Positions 59,571-64,000 of a stretch of 64,000 nt of DNA are shown here, in pieces. How positions within the stretch are numbered: position 1 is the stretch's first letter; each line of letters starts with the position of its first letter. The stretch is taken from assembly GCA_964401385.1 (NCBI GenBank), contig CAYNYF010000006.1:11492-75491 (forward strand), read 5' to 3'. The notes under the pieces were generated by a model that saw only the letters and a list, made by a program, of their open reading frames with translations, had not been told where the DNA came from and ran no database searches. The position numbers and the translations under genes are program-made. Source of the stretch: CAYNYF01 sp964401385. GTDB taxonomy: Bacteria > Planctomycetota > Phycisphaerae > SM23-33.

Positions 59571-59879
59571 ATGCACACTGTGACGAAGAAAGAACTAGTC
59601 GACCGCATTGCCGATCAGACCGGCGCCAAGCATGTTCTGGTCAAGAAGGTCATCCAGGGCTTTCTGGACGAGATCATCGAGGAACTGACGCGCGGCAACC
59701 GGCTCGAGTTCCGCGACTTCGGCGTCTTCGAGGCGAGGCAGCGGGCGGCGAGAGTCGCTCAGAACCCCAAGACCCTCGAGCGCGTCGACGTCCCTGCCAA
59801 ACGGACCGTGCGGTTCAAACTGGGCAGGCTGATGAAGGAGAAGCTCCAGGGCGGCCTGCCCGAGGCAGCCGGGAGATAG
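59571..59879 (+). CDS. HU-family nucleoid protein
   Basis: 102 aa. TKKELVDRIADQTG at the start and LEFRDFGVFEARQRAARVAQNPKT cover the HU/IHF dimerisation helices and the beta-arm region. The arm has the usual N-P-K. It binds and bends DNA as a dimer. RBS AAGGGG lies 6 nt before the ATG. Own promoter at 59437. It may be HU or an IHF-like variant. Confidence 0.93.
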   Translation: MHTVTKKELVDRIADQTGAKHVLVKKVIQGFLDEIIEELTRGNRLEFRDFGVFEARQRAARVAQNPKTLERVDVPAKRTVRFKLGRLMKEKLQGGLPEAAGR

Positions 59880-60007
59880 GTGGATTCTCAGAACCTGCCC
59901 GGTGGTGCAGAGGCCGTGGACCGAACGGGGCAAGGCGGGGGGGGATCGCCGCGTGGTCGGGGGCAACGTGCCGGTTGATAATCGCATCCTGACCGTCCTT
60001 CCAAACG

Positions 60008-60030
60008 GGGCGGGACCTGCTTTCCCGCCC
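60008..60030. terminator. Hairpin between HU and dnaE
   Basis: GGGCGGGA-CCTGCTT-TCCCGCCC, a perfect 8-bp stem between two convergent genes. No T tract was seen on either side, so it may act with Rho or only as a 3' stabiliser. Confidence 0.4.
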
Positions 60031-60171
60031 TGGGGCCGCATCGAGGCTTGGGCTGGTTGCGGGGTGGCCGCAGCGGCCAGCTCACCTTCCTTGCCGAACG
60101 CTGATTCGACACCAGAGCCGACACGTCGGCTGCAAACTCCCCGAGCTTCTTCGTCCGGGCTTGGAGGTCGC

Positions 60172-63100
60172 CTATCCAGGCTCCTGCCCGGTCCGGGCGA
60201 AGACGCTTTGCTGTCGCTGACGGCCGGCCCTGTAGAATCGCCGGCCTCCGTTGCCGGGGGCAGATGCATTTCCCCTGGTCCCGTTGTTGCGTCTTGGGAT
60301 CAACAGCACGTTCTCCTCCCCGAGCAGGTCGCAAAGTTCCCGGTATAGCCCCCGGTCGGCCGCCACGAGCCATTCCTGGGAGCACTGCACCACGACCCGC
60401 ACGTCGCCCCGGGTGGCCGGGGCCACCTCCAGGTAGATGGGGCACCGTCCCGGGTGGCGTCGCAGGATCTCACCCAGCTCTGCCAGAGTTTCCTGCTGGA
60501 GGGCCTCTTCCAATCGGAGTGTGATCGCGCCGGTGAGGTGCCCGATCGCCTCCTCGATGGGGATGGCCTTATCGATGATGAGTTGTGGCACCTCGCGGCG
60601 CCGGTCGACGGTCCCGGACAGGAACAGGATGGCCTCGGCCCGCAGCAGGTCGCCCAGCCGCTCGTAGGTCTCGGGGAAGGCCACGCACTCGCGCGAGCCG
60701 GTCAGGTCTTCGACGGTGAGAATGGCCATCCTTTTCCCCGCCGAGCGCCCGCTCTTGGTCACCCGCGGCCGCACGGACGCGATCATGCATCCGAGCGTGA
60801 CCGGCGTTCCCTCGCTCAGCTCGGCCAGCGTCGCGCACGTGGCCGAGCCCAGCGACTCCAGCTCCCGACCGTACTTGACCAGCGGGTGGGAGGTCACGTA
60901 GAAGCCCAGCGTCTGCTTTTCCGCCTGGAGGAGCTGGGCCTCCGAAAACGGCTCCACGTCGGGGAACCTGGGCGCCGGCCTCTTCTCGTCGCCGGCGCCT
61001 TCGGCGCCGAAGAAACTGAGCTGCCCGCTTTTTCGATCCTCCGCGGCGGCGTTGCCCAGCTCGATGGCGCGGTCCAGCGCCGACAGCATGGCCGCGCGGT
61101 GCGCGCCCAAGGCGTCGAACGCCCCGCACTTGATCAACGCCTCGATGGTGGCCCGGTTGACCAGGCGAAGGTCCACGTGCTCGCAGAAGTGGTAGAGGCT
61201 CTGGAACCTGCCGACGCTCTGGCGGGCGGCGACGACCGCCTCCACCGCCTTCTGCCCGACGCCCTTGACCGCCGCCAGGCCGAAGCGTATCAGCGGTTCG
61301 GCCTCGCCGCTGACGGTGAAGTCGGCCCCGGAGGCGTTGACGTCGGGCGGGCGGACGCCAATGCCCATGCGCCGGGCCTCGGCCATGTACTGCACCACCT
61401 TGTCCGTGTCGGCGCTCTCGAAGGTCAGCAGCGCCGCCATGAACTCGCAGGGGTAGTGGCGCTTGAAGTAGGCCGTCTGGTAGGCCACGATCGCGTATCG
61501 CGTCGAGTGGGCCTTGTTGAAGCCGTAGCCGGCGAAGCGCAGGATGAGGTCGAAGAGCTGCTCGGCCTCCTCGGCGCCGATGCCGTTGGCGGCGGCGCCG
61601 GCCAGGAAGTTCGGCCTCTCGGCGGCGATGACCTTTTCCTTCTTCTTGGAGATCGCCTTGATTAGCGTCAGGGCGGTGTTCAGGCCCAGCCGGCCCAGGC
61701 GGTTGAGCACCTGCATGACCTGCTCCTGGTAGATCATGATGCCGTGGGTCTCGGCCAGGATGTCGTCCACCAGCGGGTGGATCGCCGGGATCTCCTCGGC
61801 GCCCTTCTTGCGCCGGCAGTAGGTCGGAATCAGTTCCATCGGCCCGGGCCGATACATGGCGTTGGCCGCGATCAGGTCCTCCATGCGCGACGGCTGCATC
61901 TGCATGAGGACGCCTTTCATTCCTTCCGACTCGAACTGAAACACCCCGTCGGTCCTGCCCTCACAGAACAGCTCGAAGACCTCCGCATCGTCCAGCGGAA
62001 GCTTCTCCGGGTCGATGTCCCTGCCCGTGCGCTGGCGGATGAGTTCGCGGGCGCGCTGGATCGTCGTCAGCGTCCGCAGCCCCAGGAAGTCCATCTTCAT
62101 CAGCCCGACCTTCATGACGGTCTCGTCGTCCCACTGGGTGACGGCGTCGCCGCTGTCGGGCTGCTTGTACAGCGGCACCAGGTTCTCCAGCGGCTCGTCG
62201 GCCACCACCACCCCCGCCGCGTGCACCCCGGGGTGGCGGCTGAGGCCCTCCAGGCGGCGGGCGTGATCGAACAGCTCGCGCACCCTCTCGTCGCTCTGGC
62301 ACATCTGCTTCAGCGCCGGCTCGGAGGCCAGGGCTCCGTCGAGGGTCATCCCCAGGGCTTCGGGAACCCTCTTGGCGATGGCGTCGACCTCGGCCAGCGG
62401 CATGTCCAGCACGCGGCCGACGTCGCGGAGCACCGCCCGGGCCCTCAGCGTGCCGTAGGTGATGATCTGGGCGACGTGCACGTACTTGTCGCGGACGTAC
62501 TGGATGACCCTGGCCCGGCCTTCCTGGCAGATGTCGATGTCCATGTCCGGGTCTTCTTCGCGCTGGGGGTCGGTGAAGCGCTCGAACAGCAGCCCGTACC
62601 GCAGCGGATCGACCTCGGAGATGCCCAGGCAGTATCCCAGCAGCGTCGCGCAGCCGCTGCCGCGGGCCCCGCAGGGGATGTCGTTTTCGCGGGCGTGCCG
62701 GACGAAGTCGTGGACGATGAGGAAGTAGGAGCTGTAGCCCTTGCCCTCGATGACCTCCAGCTCGCGCTGGAGCCGGCTGCGATACTGCGGATCGGGGCTG
62801 TCTCCCAGCCGCCGCTTCAGGCCCTCCCAGGCCACCTGGCGGAGATACTCTTCGGGGCTTTTCCCGTCGGGCGTGTGGTATCGGGGCATGTGCTTGACGG
62901 AGAAATCCAATTCGAGGTTGCACATCTGGGCGATCCGCAGCGTGTTGTCGGCCGCGGCCGGCCACTCGTGCAGCGCCTGACGCATCGCCAGCGGGTCTTT
63001 GAGGTACAGCTCCGGCGAGTACTCGATCGCGCCGCCCTCGGAGAGCGTCTTGCCGGTGGCGATGCACGTGAGCACCTCGTGGCTGGGCTTGTCCTCGGCG

Positions 63101-63735
63101 GTGAGGAAGTGCACGTCGTTGGTGCCGACCAGGCCCACGCCGAGCCTCTCGGCCAGCTCCGCCAGCAGCGGGTTGACCGCGTCCTGATCGGGCAGCGATT
63201 GGTTCTGAATCTCGATGAAGAATCGTTCCGGCCCGAAGATGTCGCGGTACTCGCGGGCGATGCGCTCGGCCCGCTCGCTCTGGCCGGCGAGAATGGCCGC
63301 CGGCACCTCCCCGCCCAGGCACGCCGTGGTGCAGATCAGCCCGTCGCCGAAGGCCCGCAGCAGCTCCCGGTCGATCCGCGGGCGGTAGTAGAAGCCCTCC
63401 AGGTATGACCGGCTGGACAGCTTGATCAGGTTTCGCCAGCCGGTCTCGTTCATGGCCAGCAGGATCAGGTGGTACGCGGCCGAGGAGATGTTCCGCGCCG
63501 AGCGGTCGAACCGGTCGGTGGGGGAGATGTACGCCTCCATGCCGAGGATGGGCTTGATGCCCGCCTCGCGGCAGGCGCTGTAGAACCGCACCGCCCCGAA
63601 GAGGTTGCCGTGGTCGGTCAGGGCCAGGGCGGACATGCCCATCCGCCCCGCCTGCTTGACCAGGTCCTTGATCCGGTTGGCGCCGTCCAGGAGGGAGTAT
63701 TCCGAGTGAACGTGGAGATGAACGAATCCATCCAT
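60172..63735 (-). CDS. dnaE: DNA polymerase III alpha subunit
   Basis: 1187 aa. The N-terminal PHP domain starts FVHLHVHSEYSLLDGANRIKDLVK. The polymerase palm has the catalytic PDMDIDI near residue 395, and AYQTAYFKRHYPCEFMAALLT lies in the fingers. A helix-hairpin-helix (FGLAAVKGVGQKAVEAV) and an OB domain (VTLGCMIASVRPRVTKSGRSAGKRMAILTVED) follow. This is the replicative DnaE1 order, without an exonuclease insertion. RBS GAGGA lies about 10 nt before the ATG. Confidence 0.97.
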   Translation of the reverse strand: MDGFVHLHVHSEYSLLDGANRIKDLVKQAGRMGMSALALTDHGNLFGAVRFYSACREAGIKPILGMEAYISPTDRFDRSARNISSAAYHLILLAMNETGWRNLIKLSSRSYLEGFYYRPRIDRELLRAFGDGLICTTACLGGEVPAAILAGQSERAERIAREYRDIFGPERFFIEIQNQSLPDQDAVNPLLAELAERLGVGLVGTNDVHFLTAEDKPSHEVLTCIATGKTLSEGGAIEYSPELYLKDPLAMRQALHEWPAAADNTLRIAQMCNLELDFSVKHMPRYHTPDGKSPEEYLRQVAWEGLKRRLGDSPDPQYRSRLQRELEVIEGKGYSSYFLIVHDFVRHARENDIPCGARGSGCATLLGYCLGISEVDPLRYGLLFERFTDPQREEDPDMDIDICQEGRARVIQYVRDKYVHVAQIITYGTLRARAVLRDVGRVLDMPLAEVDAIAKRVPEALGMTLDGALASEPALKQMCQSDERVRELFDHARRLEGLSRHPGVHAAGVVVADEPLENLVPLYKQPDSGDAVTQWDDETVMKVGLMKMDFLGLRTLTTIQRARELIRQRTGRDIDPEKLPLDDAEVFELFCEGRTDGVFQFESEGMKGVLMQMQPSRMEDLIAANAMYRPGPMELIPTYCRRKKGAEEIPAIHPLVDDILAETHGIMIYQEQVMQVLNRLGRLGLNTALTLIKAISKKKEKVIAAERPNFLAGAAANGIGAEEAEQLFDLILRFAGYGFNKAHSTRYAIVAYQTAYFKRHYPCEFMAALLTFESADTDKVVQYMAEARRMGIGVRPPDVNASGADFTVSGEAEPLIRFGLAAVKGVGQKAVEAVVAARQSVGRFQSLYHFCEHVDLRLVNRATIEALIKCGAFDALGAHRAAMLSALDRAIELGNAAAEDRKSGQLSFFGAEGAGDEKRPAPRFPDVEPFSEAQLLQAEKQTLGFYVTSHPLVKYGRELESLGSATCATLAELSEGTPVTLGCMIASVRPRVTKSGRSAGKRMAILTVEDLTGSRECVAFPETYERLGDLLRAEAILFLSGTVDRRREVPQLIIDKAIPIEEAIGHLTGAITLRLEEALQQETLAELGEILRRHPGRCPIYLEVAPATRGDVRVVVQCSQEWLVAADRGLYRELCDLLGEENVLLIPRRNNGTRGNASAPGNGGRRFYRAGRQRQQSVFARTGQEPG

Positions 63736-64000
63736 GGTTGCTGGTCCTCGTTAGGCAAGCGGCTCTCCGTCGGCCGGCACTATACCATCGCCGCGCCCGG
63801 AGACAAAAGGTTTCTCCGCCCGAGCGCCCCGGCCAGCGCCCAGACCGCCGAGGAACGCAAAGACCCGCCTGCCTGGTTGGTGCCATGCTTCTGCAGCAGA
63901 AGCATGCCACCCTGTGTTGCCTGGTCCTGAACGCAACGACCCGCCTGCCTGCCGCCACCGGGTAGGCCTGGCCGGCCCGCCTGCCTGCCGGAGGTGGGCA
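63736..64000. other. Intergenic end of window
   Basis: No gene recognised. Contains the hairpin CATGCTTCTGC/GCAGAAGCATG (about 63883-63906) and CCTGCCTG low-complexity DNA. It would carry the dnaE promoter. Confidence 0.45.

Overview
The window is a high-GC chromosomal contig piece, most likely from a member of the Planctomycetota (Phycisphaerae-like lineages fit best). The evidence is a giant surface protein with an N-terminal LEPR-XLL motif, two exported proteins with C-terminal PEP-CTERM sorting signals, a sulfatase, a GH35 beta-galactosidase, FG-GAP and PQQ-propeller proteins, and DMT/Gfo-Idh/SMP-30 sugar genes. No rRNA or tRNA gene was recognised. One 100-N assembly gap lies at 47115-47214. 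The taxonomic call is inference from protein style, not from a marker gene.

Layout. 1-8202 (-): a giant LEPR-XLL surface protein that runs off the left edge. 9141-11731: a tandem duplication of about 1.3 kb carrying two near-identical PEP-CTERM genes, each with its own promoter, long leader and terminator. 11804-24077 (-): lipM-like octanoyltransferase and nucleoside hydrolase, an FG-GAP protein, then a tight run of metallophosphoesterase, EamA transporter, PQQ propeller, PEP-utilising phosphotransferase and an EMC3/TMCO1-like membrane protein. 24298-27800: an accessory island (AlbA_2-like protein, HEPN-like protein, DUF6953, YodC) followed by 1.4 kb of repeat-rich non-coding DNA. 27807-29273: sulfatase. 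29338-37805 (-): a housekeeping block of 4.5S SRP RNA, dnaX, ybaB, recR, an exported unknown, rpoN and two envelope proteins. 38121-41009: a second accessory island with a lipoprotein/membrane-protein operon and a convergent RelE/Phd-type toxin-antitoxin pair. 41162-49323: sugar-acid metabolism (large unknown protein, SDR, mannonate-dehydratase-like enolase, SMP-30 lactonase, nitroreductase, Gfo/Idh/MocA oxidoreductase). 49334-56247: hemC, AsmA-like protein, PflA-like radical SAM protein, zinc-ribbon protein, rsgA and a DUF58 protein. 56719-63735: GH35 beta-galactosidase, HU and dnaE.

Most striking non-coding signals. (1) Three unrelated accessory operons (starts at 26351 minus, 38190 plus, 40294 plus) share one promoter/leader design: TTGACG, 17 bp, a -10 box, exactly 7 bp, a 6-bp stem-loop predicted at the mRNA 5' end, then an SD and exactly 5 nt to the ATG. 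(2) dnaX has a run of ten A at codons 407-410, with stops close by in both other frames, as expected for a gamma/tau slippage switch. (3) Two kinds of dispersed element occur twice each: a 269-271 bp element with terminal inverted repeats, whose ends supply the stop codons of both flanking genes at one site, and a paired-hairpin element of about 145 bp with conserved spacing. (4) The two PEP-CTERM genes show an identical core of about 368 bp between diverged flanks, a gene-conversion pattern. (5) Two 10-bp-period arrays share unit sequence and left flank.
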